Assembly (NCBI GenBank): GCA_002364085.1
Contig: DEXK01000020.1
Coordinates: 143,370 to 188,624 of the forward strand
DNA length: 45,255 nt
Direction: 5' to 3'
DNA from: Balneolaceae bacterium UBA3186
GTDB lineage: Bacteria; Bacteroidota; Rhodothermia; Balneolales; Balneolaceae
A program made the position numbers and the translations under genes. The notes under the pieces were generated by a model that saw nothing but the letters and a program-made list of their open reading frames with translations, did no database searches and was not told the origin of the DNA. This document shows positions 32,709 through 40,572 of this stretch, piece after piece; positions within the stretch are counted from its first letter, which is position 1, and every line of letters begins with the position of its first letter.

Positions 32709-34049
32709 ATGTTTGATAGTTTATCCTCAAAATTAGATAAAGCCTTTCAGAATCTGAAAGGCGAAGCTCGTATCACCGATGTAAATATCGCTGAAACTAT
32801 ACGAGAAATTCGTCGTGCTTTATTGGATGCGGATGTTAACTATGAGGTTGCTCGCGAGTTCACGAAAGAAATTCAGGAAAAAGCACTCGGTTCAGATGTG
32901 CTCACCAGCGTTAACCCGGGACAGCAATTCACGAAGATCGTGTTTGATGAACTGGTTGAAACTTTTGGTGGCGAAAAATCTGATATCGCAGTTGCCCACA
33001 CCCCACCTACTGTAATTCTTATTGCAGGTTTACAAGGTTCCGGTAAAACTACCTTTGCAGGAAAGTTAGCCCGTTACCTAAAGCAGGAGCATAAAAGGAA
33101 TCCTCTTCTTGCTGCCGCCGATGTTTATCGCCCTGCTGCCGTAAACCAGCTTAAGTCTCTGGCATCCCAAATTGATGTGCCGGTTTATTCCATTGAACAA
33201 CAAGATGCCGTTCGCGTAGCTAAAGAAGCTGTCGCCATGGCAAAAAGTTTGGCAATGGATACCGTTATCATTGATACTGCCGGACGTTTACATGTAGATG
33301 AGGAGATGATGAATGAGGTTGCGGAAATTAAGAAAGCCGTAAATCCTCATGAAATTTTGTTTGTTGTTGATTCGATGACCGGTCAGGACGCGGTTAACAC
33401 AGCAAAAGAGTTTAATGAGCGGATCGATTATAACGGGGTAGTTCTTACCAAGTTAGACGGTGACACCAGAGGTGGTGCTGCACTTTCTATAAAAACCGTT
33501 GTAAATAAACCGATCAAATTTGTGAGTACCGGCGAAAAGCTGGATGCTCTTTCCCCATTCTACCCAGACCGTATGGCACAGCGCATACTTGGTATGGGAG
33601 ATGTGGTATCGCTCGTTGAAAAAGCTCAAAAAGAATTTGATGAAGATGAAGCCAAGAGACTTCAGAGCCGTATTAGCTCTGATAAGTTTGATCTTGAAGA
33701 CTTCCTCGAGCAAATTCAAAAGATCAAGAAGATGGGAGATTTCTCCGATCTTGTTTCTATGATCCCCGGCGCCAGCAAAGCATTGGATAACAACGAAATC
33801 GATGAAGATGCCTTCAAACCGATTGAAGCTATTATCTATTCAATGACGCCGGAGGAGCGTCAGAATCCGGAAATATTAAATGGGACTCGTCGAAGACGAA
33901 TTGCAGCCGGTTCTGGCACTACTGTCCGTGAGATCAATGATCTCATTAAACAGTTCGAACAGATGAAAAAAATGATGAAGACCATGTCCAAAATGGGAAA
34001 AATGGGCCGGGCTCTTCATGGATTAAAGAATTTACCGATTGGTAAGTAA
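32709..34049 (+). CDS. ffh: Signal recognition particle protein Ffh
   Basis: 446 residues. The N domain (1-90) is followed by the SRP GTPase with P-loop GLQGSGKTT at 107-115, DTAGR and TKLDGDTRGG. The methionine-rich M domain (from about 330) ends with KKMMKTMSKMGKMG, which binds signal peptides and 4.5S RNA. It targets nascent membrane proteins to FtsY. It is the first gene of the ffh-rpsP-rimM-trmD-rplS-adk cluster, 33 bp before rpsP. 4.5S RNA and ftsY are not in the window. Confidence 0.97.
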   Translation: MFDSLSSKLDKAFQNLKGEARITDVNIAETIREIRRALLDADVNYEVAREFTKEIQEKALGSDVLTSVNPGQQFTKIVFDELVETFGGEKSDIAVAHTPPTVILIAGLQGSGKTTFAGKLARYLKQEHKRNPLLAAADVYRPAAVNQLKSLASQIDVPVYSIEQQDAVRVAKEAVAMAKSLAMDTVIIDTAGRLHVDEEMMNEVAEIKKAVNPHEILFVVDSMTGQDAVNTAKEFNERIDYNGVVLTKLDGDTRGGAALSIKTVVNKPIKFVSTGEKLDALSPFYPDRMAQRILGMGDVVSLVEKAQKEFDEDEAKRLQSRISSDKFDLEDFLEQIQKIKKMGDFSDLVSMIPGASKALDNNEIDEDAFKPIEAIIYSMTPEERQNPEILNGTRRRRIAAGSGTTVREINDLIKQFEQMKKMMKTMSKMGKMGRALHGLKNLPIGK

Positions 34050-34082
34050 CATTATATATATACAACTCACTGGAGAACAACA

Positions 34083-34985
34083 TTGATTAGAATTAGACTT
34101 CAAAAGAAAGGCCGTAAAAAACGACCTATCTTTCATATTGTAGTTGCTGACAGCAAAGTTGCACGCGATGGTAGAATCATCGAGCAAGTTGGCCGTTATG
34201 ACAACGTAACAGAGAAAAAAGAAGTGGTACTCAACGAAGACCGCATTCTTTACTGGTTAGATACCGGAGCACAACCATCAGACACGGTTCGCAAGATCCT
34301 TAGAAACGAAGGTGTTTTATACAAGCGCCACTTGATGATGTGGGGTAAAAACGAAGAAGAGATCGAAGCAGCTTTAGCTGAATGGAAATCTTACCGCGAC
34401 TCTAAAGAAGACGGTAACGACTCTCGCAAAGATAAGTACAAGAACATTCTTGCTGCTGAAGAAAAAGAATTTAAAGATCAGGTTCAGAAAAAAGCAGCAA
34501 AAGCAGCTGTTGAATTAGAATCTGAGTCTTCTGACGAAGAAACAGCTACTGAAGAAACAGAAGCTACAGCTGAAACTGAAGCGACTGAAGAAGTTGCTAC
34601 AGAAGAAACTACTGACGAAGCACCGGCTGAAGAAGAAGTTGTAGAAGAAGCAGCTCCTGAAGCAGAGGCAAAAGAAGCTGCTGAAGAAGTAGAAGAAAAA
34701 GTTGCTGAAGCAACTGAAGAGCCTGCAACTGAAGAAGCGGTTGTGGAAGAAACTCCTGCTGAAGAAACTAAAGATGAAGCTCCGGCTGAAGAAGAAAAAG
34801 AAGAAGCTGCTGAAGAGGCGAAAGCTGAAGCTAGTTCTACTGAAACTTCCTCTGCTATGACTGCAAAAGATGCCATCGATCATATCAACAACACTGATAT
34901 GGATGCATTAAAAGGATTTATTTCTGACGACGAGTCTAGAAAAACAGTTCTTGCAGCCTGGGAAAGCAAACAATCTGAAGGATAA
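34083..34985 (+). CDS. rpsP: 30S ribosomal protein S16 with a long acidic C-terminal extension
   Basis: 300 residues, where S16 is usually 80-90 and in Bacteroidota often longer. The core is residues 1-85 (IRLQKKGRKKRPIFHIVVAD). A charged linker follows (86-142), then an alanine/threonine/glutamate repeat tail (143-255) and a small C-terminal helix block (AKDAIDHINNTDMDALKGF, about 260-279). The start is TTG at 34083; no ATG is possible in frame. Codon use in the tail is repetitive (GAAGAA). The antisense strand shows open frames over the tail, which I treat as artefacts. S16 assembles the small subunit; the tail's role is unknown. Confidence 0.93.
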   Translation: MIRIRLQKKGRKKRPIFHIVVADSKVARDGRIIEQVGRYDNVTEKKEVVLNEDRILYWLDTGAQPSDTVRKILRNEGVLYKRHLMMWGKNEEEIEAALAEWKSYRDSKEDGNDSRKDKYKNILAAEEKEFKDQVQKKAAKAAVELESESSDEETATEETEATAETEATEEVATEETTDEAPAEEEVVEEAAPEAEAKEAAEEVEEKVAEATEEPATEEAVVEETPAEETKDEAPAEEEKEEAAEEAKAEASSTETSSAMTAKDAIDHINNTDMDALKGFISDDESRKTVLAAWESKQSEG

Positions 34986-35000
34986 TTTAATCCGGCTCCC

Positions 35001-35543
35001 ATGAATCAGGAAGCCAATATACAACCCTTTACTTTGATCGGGCGAATTGACCGCTCGCACGGACTTGACGGCGAAGTTAAAATCATTTTTGAGTTTGACG
35101 CACCGGATATTCTGAATGAACTAACGGTTGTATATTTGCGGAATGAAAGGGGAGATTACTTCCCGGCCAGAATCTCAAACATTCGAGCCGAGGAAAAAAG
35201 AAATGAAATTTCGTTCTTTGTACAATTTGAACATATCGCTGATCGCTCAGCGGCAGAAGGATTAAAAAACAGTGGCGTATATCTGGAAACTGGTTTCGCC
35301 GAGAACATAATCCCGAGAAAAGATGATGAAGTAAGTTTACTTCATTTTGATGTATATGATATAAATGGTGAGCATATTGGTGTTGTGATGAACATCATTG
35401 ATAACGCCATGCAGTCCATATTAAATATTTCTACATCAACCGGAACAATTCTCGTTCCTCTTGTACCACATTATGTGGTTGAAGAAAATATTGAGAAAGA
35501 ATCCGTCATCTGCCAAAACCTGGAAGAACTAGGGGGACTTTAG
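35001..35543 (+). CDS. rimM: Ribosome maturation factor RimM
   Basis: 180 residues. The N-terminal RimM barrel is about 11-95 (LIGRIDRSHGLDGEVKI), and the C-terminal PRC barrel about 100-175 (HFDVYDINGEHIGVVMNI, ILVPLVPHYV). It helps mature the 3' domain of 16S rRNA near S19. It lies 15 bp after rpsP and 2 bp before trmD on the same strand, the normal cluster order. The protein is complete. Confidence 0.93.
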   Translation: MNQEANIQPFTLIGRIDRSHGLDGEVKIIFEFDAPDILNELTVVYLRNERGDYFPARISNIRAEEKRNEISFFVQFEHIADRSAAEGLKNSGVYLETGFAENIIPRKDDEVSLLHFDVYDINGEHIGVVMNIIDNAMQSILNISTSTGTILVPLVPHYVVEENIEKESVICQNLEELGGL

Positions 35544-35545
35544 AA

Positions 35546-36238
35546 ATGAGAATAGATATCATATCTGCTGTTCCTAAATTACTTACAGGGCCGCTGGAAA
35601 ATAGCATTGTGAATCGCGCCAAAGAAAGGGGACTGGTTGAGATCTTTATTCATGATCTTCGGGATTTCACCGAAGACAAGCATAATAAGATCGATGACTA
35701 TCCTTATGGTGGCGACGCAGGAATGGTATTAACTCCTCAACCGATTTTTAGCTGTATTGAACATCTTACTTCTGAAAGGAAATACGATGAAATTATTTTT
35801 ACAGCGCCGGATGGTGAGCAATTCAATCAAAGTGAAGCAAACCGGTTATCGCTTAAAGAAAATGTGATGATCTTATGTGGACACTATAAAGGAATAGATC
35901 AGCGAGTTAGAGATGTGCTTATCACCAAAGAATACACTATTGGTGATTATGTGCTTTCTGGCGGAGAACTTCCCGCTATGGTAATTACAGATGCTTTGGT
36001 TAGATTGATACCCAACGTTATTGGTGATGCAGGAAGCGCCTTAAGTGATTCATTTCAGAATGGACTGCTGGAAGCACCCGTTTATACGCGCCCGGCTGAG
36101 TTTAAAGGATTAGAAGTCCCCAAAATTCTCTGCTCCGGTGATCATAAAAAGATTGAAGCGTGGAAAACAGAGCAATCTCTGAAAAGAACAAAAGAACGAA
36201 GAAAAGATTTGTACGAAAAATTTAAGAAAGATTATTAA
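35546..36238 (+). CDS. trmD: tRNA (guanine37-N1)-methyltransferase
   Basis: 230 residues of the SPOUT fold: MRIDIISAVPKLL at the start, DDYPYGGDAGMVL, LCGHYKGIDQRV and the trefoil-knot region YTIGDYVLSGGELPAMV, which binds SAM. The tail has the usual LLEAPVYTRPAEFKGLEVP followed by a basic segment. It methylates G37 of tRNAs and prevents +1 frameshifting. It is the fourth gene of the ffh cluster, 30 bp before rplS. Confidence 0.95.
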   Translation: MRIDIISAVPKLLTGPLENSIVNRAKERGLVEIFIHDLRDFTEDKHNKIDDYPYGGDAGMVLTPQPIFSCIEHLTSERKYDEIIFTAPDGEQFNQSEANRLSLKENVMILCGHYKGIDQRVRDVLITKEYTIGDYVLSGGELPAMVITDALVRLIPNVIGDAGSALSDSFQNGLLEAPVYTRPAEFKGLEVPKILCSGDHKKIEAWKTEQSLKRTKERRKDLYEKFKKDY

Positions 36239-36268
36239 CGGCTGATTAGTCAGCAAATAAACAGAATC

Positions 36269-36628
36269 ATGGATAAGTTAAAACTTGTAGAACAAACGAT
36301 AGTTAATGACGACATCGCTCAATTCACCGCTGGTGATACAGTGAATGTTCACTACCGTGTGCGTGAAGGAGAAAAGGAAAGAATTCAGCAATACGAAGGT
36401 GTTGTTTTGAACGAAAGAGGAAGCGGAGCTAACAAAACGTTTACTGTTCGTAAGATAAGCAGTAATGTTGGTGTTGAGCGTATTTTCCCTCTTTACTCTC
36501 CATTTATTGCAAAAATAGAGGTTAAGAAACGTGGTAGTGTACGACGTTCTAAACTATTCTATTTGCGCGAACTAAGAGGAAAAGCGGCTCGTATTAAGGA
36601 GCGTAGCCCAGAAGGCAAAAAGAAGTAA
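36269..36628 (+). CDS. rplS: 50S ribosomal protein L19
   Basis: 119 residues: FTAGDTVNVHYRVREGEKER, QQYEGVVLNERGSG, TFTVRKISSNVGVERIFPLYSPFI and the basic C-terminus KLFYLRELRGKAARIKE, all typical of L19. It sits at the 30S-50S interface. It is the fifth gene of the cluster; 78 bp with a GGGCAA/TTGCCC hairpin (36655-36673) separates it from adk. Confidence 0.95.
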   Translation: MDKLKLVEQTIVNDDIAQFTAGDTVNVHYRVREGEKERIQQYEGVVLNERGSGANKTFTVRKISSNVGVERIFPLYSPFIAKIEVKKRGSVRRSKLFYLRELRGKAARIKERSPEGKKK

Positions 36629-36706
36629 CGTTCGCTTTTTTAAGAAACCGGTAAGGGCAAGAAGGTATTGCCCGAACTTCTCTTTTATAAAACTAAATTT
36701 ATTTAG

Positions 36707-37261
36707 ATGAATATTATTCTTTTTGGACCTCCGGGAGCAGGAAAAGGTACTCAGGCTAAACTGCTTCAAGACAAATACTCTATTCCTCACCTTTCAACAG
36801 GTGATATTTTCAGAACTGCGATTAAAAATCAAACTCCGCTGGGTGTTAAGGTGAAATCTATATTGGATTCCGGGCAATTAGTGCCAGATGAAACCGTAGT
36901 TGACCTTGTTGCCGATGAACTGAAAGACCCAAAATATGACACTGGGTTTATTTTAGATGGTTTTCCCAGAACAGTTCCTCAGGCCCAGGCCTTTGACTTA
37001 ATTGCTGAAAATCAAAACAAAGCTGTTGACGCTTTTGTGGTACTTACCGTTCCCGAAAAAGAACTTATCTCCAGAATTCTTTCCCGGGGACAAGGCAGGG
37101 CTGATGATACCGAAGAAAAGATCAAAACCCGTTTAAAAGTTTATCACAAAGAAACAGAGCCGGTTCAAAGCCACTATGCCACAAAAGGTGTGGTAAAAGA
37201 AATTGATGGTATCGGTACTATTGATGAGATTTTTGAGCAAATTATTTCTTCTTTGAGTTAA
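36707..37261 (+). CDS. adk: Adenylate kinase (short-LID form)
   Basis: 184 residues, shorter than E. coli Adk because the LID is reduced, as in many Bacteroidota. The P-loop GPPGAGKGTQ is at 7-16, DGFPRT follows at about 84-89, and the LID-to-core region is RGQGRADDTEEKIKTRL. It interconverts AMP + ATP and 2 ADP. It ends the ffh cluster with an intrinsic terminator and may have some independent expression, given the hairpin-bearing gap before it. Confidence 0.95.
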   Translation: MNIILFGPPGAGKGTQAKLLQDKYSIPHLSTGDIFRTAIKNQTPLGVKVKSILDSGQLVPDETVVDLVADELKDPKYDTGFILDGFPRTVPQAQAFDLIAENQNKAVDAFVVLTVPEKELISRILSRGQGRADDTEEKIKTRLKVYHKETEPVQSHYATKGVVKEIDGIGTIDEIFEQIISSLS

Positions 37262-37266
37262 ATTCT

Positions 37267-37294
37267 AAAAGCCATCTTCTTGATGGCTTTTTTT
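37267..37294. terminator. Intrinsic terminator after adk
   Basis: AAAAGCCATC (37267-37276) pairs with GATGGCTTTT (37282-37291), with a 5-nt loop and a further T-run. On the minus strand it also carries a T-stretch and overlaps the end of the frameshifted gene, so it is probably bidirectional. Confidence 0.85.
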
Positions 37295-37873
37295 ATTCAT
37301 CCTCAAGTTGCTTAATCATAATTTTGGTTTCAGGAACCGCCCCTTTTGATATTGTGAACTGAAGAGCCTCTAAATAATTGGAAAGCACCTCTAGTTCCTC
37401 AGAATACCACTTTTTAAATTGCTCTTCGTTTCCTTCTCCGTAGATCAAAAACTTCCTTGTTTCAGACTCCAGAATATCTACTCTTTTTCAATCACAGAGA
37501 TCAGATTCGATCCTCGGTCAAGACTTGCCAGGTAATCTTTTCCAATCGTTGTAAAGTTTTCCGACTCAAACCCCGATCTAACTATCAGCATGTTATTCGT
37601 GAAATCGATAGATCTGTTTATCGATATTTCAGAATCCGGATTTGTGGCTAATTGATTTCTTAAACTGTCAACTCTTTCTTTTGCAGAAACAGCTTTAGTA
37701 TAAAGATCATCCAGATTCAACAGAAACGTTTCGTAATAATTGACTCTGTTCCTTCTTTCCACCGCTTCTTCTCTTAAGGTTGTTAAATAGAAGGCCCCGT
37801 AAACCCCAATAAATACAACCAACAATTCAAGTAAAAGGAACTTCCAGCTTCGGTTTTGAATGATTTTTTTCAT
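37293..37873 (-). pseudogene. Frameshifted membrane-anchored protein gene
   Basis: The first frame (37873 down to 37478, 131 residues) has an N-terminal membrane helix at about 12-32 (FLLLELLVVFIGVYGAFYL) and a coiled helical domain, then a TAG right after ISVIEKE. In the -1 frame the sequence goes on as VDILESETRKFLIYGEGNEE and ends LEDE at a TAA at 37295-37293, giving about 193 residues in all. The break lies in a GAAAAAG run, so a single-base loss, a sequencing error or, less likely, a programmed shift are all possible. The layout resembles the DUF6090-like small membrane proteins of Bacteroidota. It follows glsA after 9 bp. Confidence 0.7.
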
Positions 37874-37882
37874 GTGAACAGA

Positions 37883-38797
37883 TTAAAAGATAGACAATCC
37901 TGTTTTTGTTGTAAGCCTTTCCAGAACCTCCATTCCTAAAACCGAATTTCCGGCTTTATTTAGTTTTGGGCTCCATACAGCTACACTATAGTGTTCTGGA
38001 AAAACAGCAGCAATTCCTCCGCCAACACCACTTTTTCCGGGAAGACCAACTTTAAAAGTAAACTCGCCAGCCTGATCATAAAACCCACATGTGAGTAAAA
38101 TTGCACTTAATCTTTTTGATTGAGAGGCGTTCAGAATTCGTTCTTTGCTCACAAAATGTTTTCCATGATTTGCATACAGCAAAAAAGTTTGCGAGAGTTC
38201 TTTACAACTCATTTCAATTGAACACATATAGAAATAAAAGTCCAGAACCTCTTCCACAAGGTTTTCAATGTTCCCGAACGATTTCATCAAACTCGCCAAT
38301 GCCACGTTTCTATAGCCCGTATCTTTTTCGGATTCAGCAACCTTTTCATTATAGCTGATAGTGCTATTACCTGCTAATTTTTGGACAAACCTAAGAAAGT
38401 CATGCTTAGGATTCTTAAGATTAGAAACCAACACATCTGAAACTACTAATGCTCCGGCATTTATAAGCGGGTTTCTTGGTATACCCGACTCATATTCTAA
38501 TTGAACCAAAGAGTTGAATGGATTTCCCGAAGGCTCTACACCAACTCTTTTCCACAGTTTCTCGCCCAACATTGGGTACGCCATTGTCAGGGCAAAAACT
38601 TTGCTTATGCTTTGAATGGAAAACCTTTCCTTATTACATCCTATGAAATAATCCCCATTATCGAGAGTACTTAGATGGATTCCGAATTTATCAGGATCAA
38701 CCTGTGCTAACTCGGGTATATAATTAGCTACTTTTCCTCCAAAGCTTTCTCTTTTCAGCTCTGCGTTTATATCATCAAGTATTTTTTGGTATTCCAT
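37883..38797 (-). CDS. glsA: Glutaminase
   Basis: 304 residues of the beta-lactamase-like glutaminase A family. The catalytic S63-x-x-K66 is in RFSIQSISKVFAL. EPSGNPFNSLVQLE, PRNPLINAGALV and the C-terminal GLPGKSGVGGGIAAV are standard. It hydrolyses glutamine to glutamate and ammonia. Its ATG overlaps the glpD stop by one base (TAATG), so the two are translationally coupled, an unusual pairing of nitrogen and glycerol metabolism. The frameshifted membrane-protein gene follows after 9 bp. Confidence 0.95.
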   Translation of the reverse strand: MEYQKILDDINAELKRESFGGKVANYIPELAQVDPDKFGIHLSTLDNGDYFIGCNKERFSIQSISKVFALTMAYPMLGEKLWKRVGVEPSGNPFNSLVQLEYESGIPRNPLINAGALVVSDVLVSNLKNPKHDFLRFVQKLAGNSTISYNEKVAESEKDTGYRNVALASLMKSFGNIENLVEEVLDFYFYMCSIEMSCKELSQTFLLYANHGKHFVSKERILNASQSKRLSAILLTCGFYDQAGEFTFKVGLPGKSGVGGGIAAVFPEHYSVAVWSPKLNKAGNSVLGMEVLERLTTKTGLSIF

Positions 38798-40359
38798 TAA
38801 TTGATAATATAATTTTTTGCGATTTCAGCAAACTCCTTTACTTCTTGTCTTTGCCATTTCTTGTCCTTTCCGAGTTCTTCAGCCATTATCTCTGCTACCT
38901 TTGGTGCAACTTCCATTGTGGCTTCTGCATCAAGCAATAAAGCTCTTACTCTTCTTGATAAAATATCCTCTAATGTTTGCGCCCACTCATTTCTTATTGC
39001 CCAAACAATCTCTGCTTTTATATATGGAAGACCCGGATGCAGCTTTTCTTTCATAGAATCATTTTCTTCCATTATTTTTTCTATTGCAACCCGATCTGAT
39101 CCATATACACTTAACGGATCTTTCTTGTCCACATTTTTTAACCAACCGTGAATACGTTGATTCTTTGTTTTTGTTTTTTTGAATTCCACCCCCGCAACCA
39201 TTGCCGCCCGATCGATCGTGTCTTCGGCCATTTTTCTGTAAGTAGTCCATTTTCCACCGGCAATAGTAACCAATCCGGATTCAGAAATCTGAATGTGGTG
39301 GCTCCTGGATATTTCAGATGTAGACTTTGACTCCGGCGGTTTCACAAGAGGCCTTAATCCTGCAAAAACACTCTTTACATCTTTTCTGGTTGGGTCTTTC
39401 GTTAAGTATTCTTTCGCGTGTTTAAGAATAAAATCTATTTCTTCATCTAATGCTATTGGCTCTAAAGCGGGTTTGTCGATTGGAGTGTCTGTTGTACCCA
39501 CAAGGGCCTTTCCGTGCCACGGAACAGCAAAAAGCACTCGTCCATCATCTGTATGAGGAACCATTATAGCAGCGTCTCCGGGTAAAAATTCTTTATCCAG
39601 CACCAAATGAATGCCCTGTGCACACTGAATTATATTTTCGTGTTTCTGATCATCCATTTTGAGTATAGAATCAGAAAAAATTCCCGTTGCATTAACAACC
39701 GCTCTGGCTTTGATCGTAAATTCCTCTCCATATATATGATCTCTGGCAACTACACCGTCAATAAAACCTGAATCTCCTTTTATCAATTCATTTACTTTCA
39801 TGTAATTTACCGGAGTCGCCCCAAGATCCGCTGCTGTTTGAGCTAAATTTATAGCCAAACGCGAATCATCAAACTGGCCGTCATAATAAATTACTCCTCC
39901 TCTCAGTCCTTCCGGTTCCAGTGTTGGGATCTTTTCCAGAACCTCTTCCTTTGAAAGTGTTTTGGATTTTTTGATACCCAGCTTTCCTGCTAAAGCATCG
40001 TACACTTTCATACCTATTCCATAAAACGGACCATTCCACCATTCATAACTTGGAACTATAAACGATTGGTGACTCACCAAATGCGGAGCGTTCTGAATAA
40101 GTAAGCCTCGTTCATGCAAAGCTTCAATAACCAGAGAGACATCACCTTGTTGTAAATACCGAACCCCTCCATGAACCAATTTTGTGCTTCTGCTGGATGT
40201 ACCTTTGGCAAAATCAGCCATATCCAACAACAGAGTCTTGTAGCCTCTATTTGCTGAATCTACAGCACAACCCAAGCCTGTTGCTCCTCCCCCAATTATC
40301 AGAATATCCCAATAATCGTTGTATTCTCTAAGATGATTAAGTGATTCGGTACGATTCAT
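38797..40359 (-). CDS. glpD: Aerobic glycerol-3-phosphate dehydrogenase
   Basis: 520 residues. The FAD-binding DILIIGGGATGLGCAVD is at 18-34, and the family signature FAKGTSSRSTKLVHGGVRYL follows at about 49-68. The C-terminal domain contains IHGWLKN and a long helical end. It oxidises glycerol 3-phosphate to dihydroxyacetone phosphate at the membrane and passes electrons to quinone. It is downstream of glpK (213-bp gap with three hairpins) and overlaps glsA by one base. The transporter glpF is not here. Confidence 0.95.
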   Translation of the reverse strand: MNRTESLNHLREYNDYWDILIIGGGATGLGCAVDSANRGYKTLLLDMADFAKGTSSRSTKLVHGGVRYLQQGDVSLVIEALHERGLLIQNAPHLVSHQSFIVPSYEWWNGPFYGIGMKVYDALAGKLGIKKSKTLSKEEVLEKIPTLEPEGLRGGVIYYDGQFDDSRLAINLAQTAADLGATPVNYMKVNELIKGDSGFIDGVVARDHIYGEEFTIKARAVVNATGIFSDSILKMDDQKHENIIQCAQGIHLVLDKEFLPGDAAIMVPHTDDGRVLFAVPWHGKALVGTTDTPIDKPALEPIALDEEIDFILKHAKEYLTKDPTRKDVKSVFAGLRPLVKPPESKSTSEISRSHHIQISESGLVTIAGGKWTTYRKMAEDTIDRAAMVAGVEFKKTKTKNQRIHGWLKNVDKKDPLSVYGSDRVAIEKIMEENDSMKEKLHPGLPYIKAEIVWAIRNEWAQTLEDILSRRVRALLLDAEATMEVAPKVAEIMAEELGKDKKWQRQEVKEFAEIAKNYIIN

Positions 40360-40572
40360 TTTGGTTATTCAAATTTTAGATAGAAAATTAAATTTAGCCC
40401 TTACATAAGATCCCGAAATAAATTCGGGATGACGATCTTTCTTGAAACAATACTAATTAGCCTTGTTACTACGCTCTGCGTTGTAACATTCTTCTTTACT
40501 AAGTTTAATCAATTTAGATCCGACGGAGACCATCGGATCTAGATAAAACATTTTTCTTTTCTATTTCTTAAT
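40360..40572. repeat. Hairpin-rich gap between glpK and glpD
   Basis: Three inverted repeats are seen: ATCCCGAA/TTCGGGAT at 40410-40430, a repeat common in many genomes; GTTACTACGC/GCGTTGTAAC at 40465-40487, one mismatch; and TAGATCCGA/TCGGATCTA at 40515-40541. None has a T-run on the minus strand, so they may attenuate or stabilise rather than terminate. Confidence 0.6.

Noticed and set aside
34484..34883. Long open frames opposite the S16 tail, one alanine/serine-rich and one phenylalanine/serine-rich
   Set aside because: They are the reverse reading of repetitive GAA/GCT codons and have no family character; S16 is certain on the plus strand.
37470..37490. Programmed -1 frameshift
   Set aside because: The run is five A (GAAAAAG) without a full heptamer or a clear stimulatory structure; decay or sequence error is simpler.
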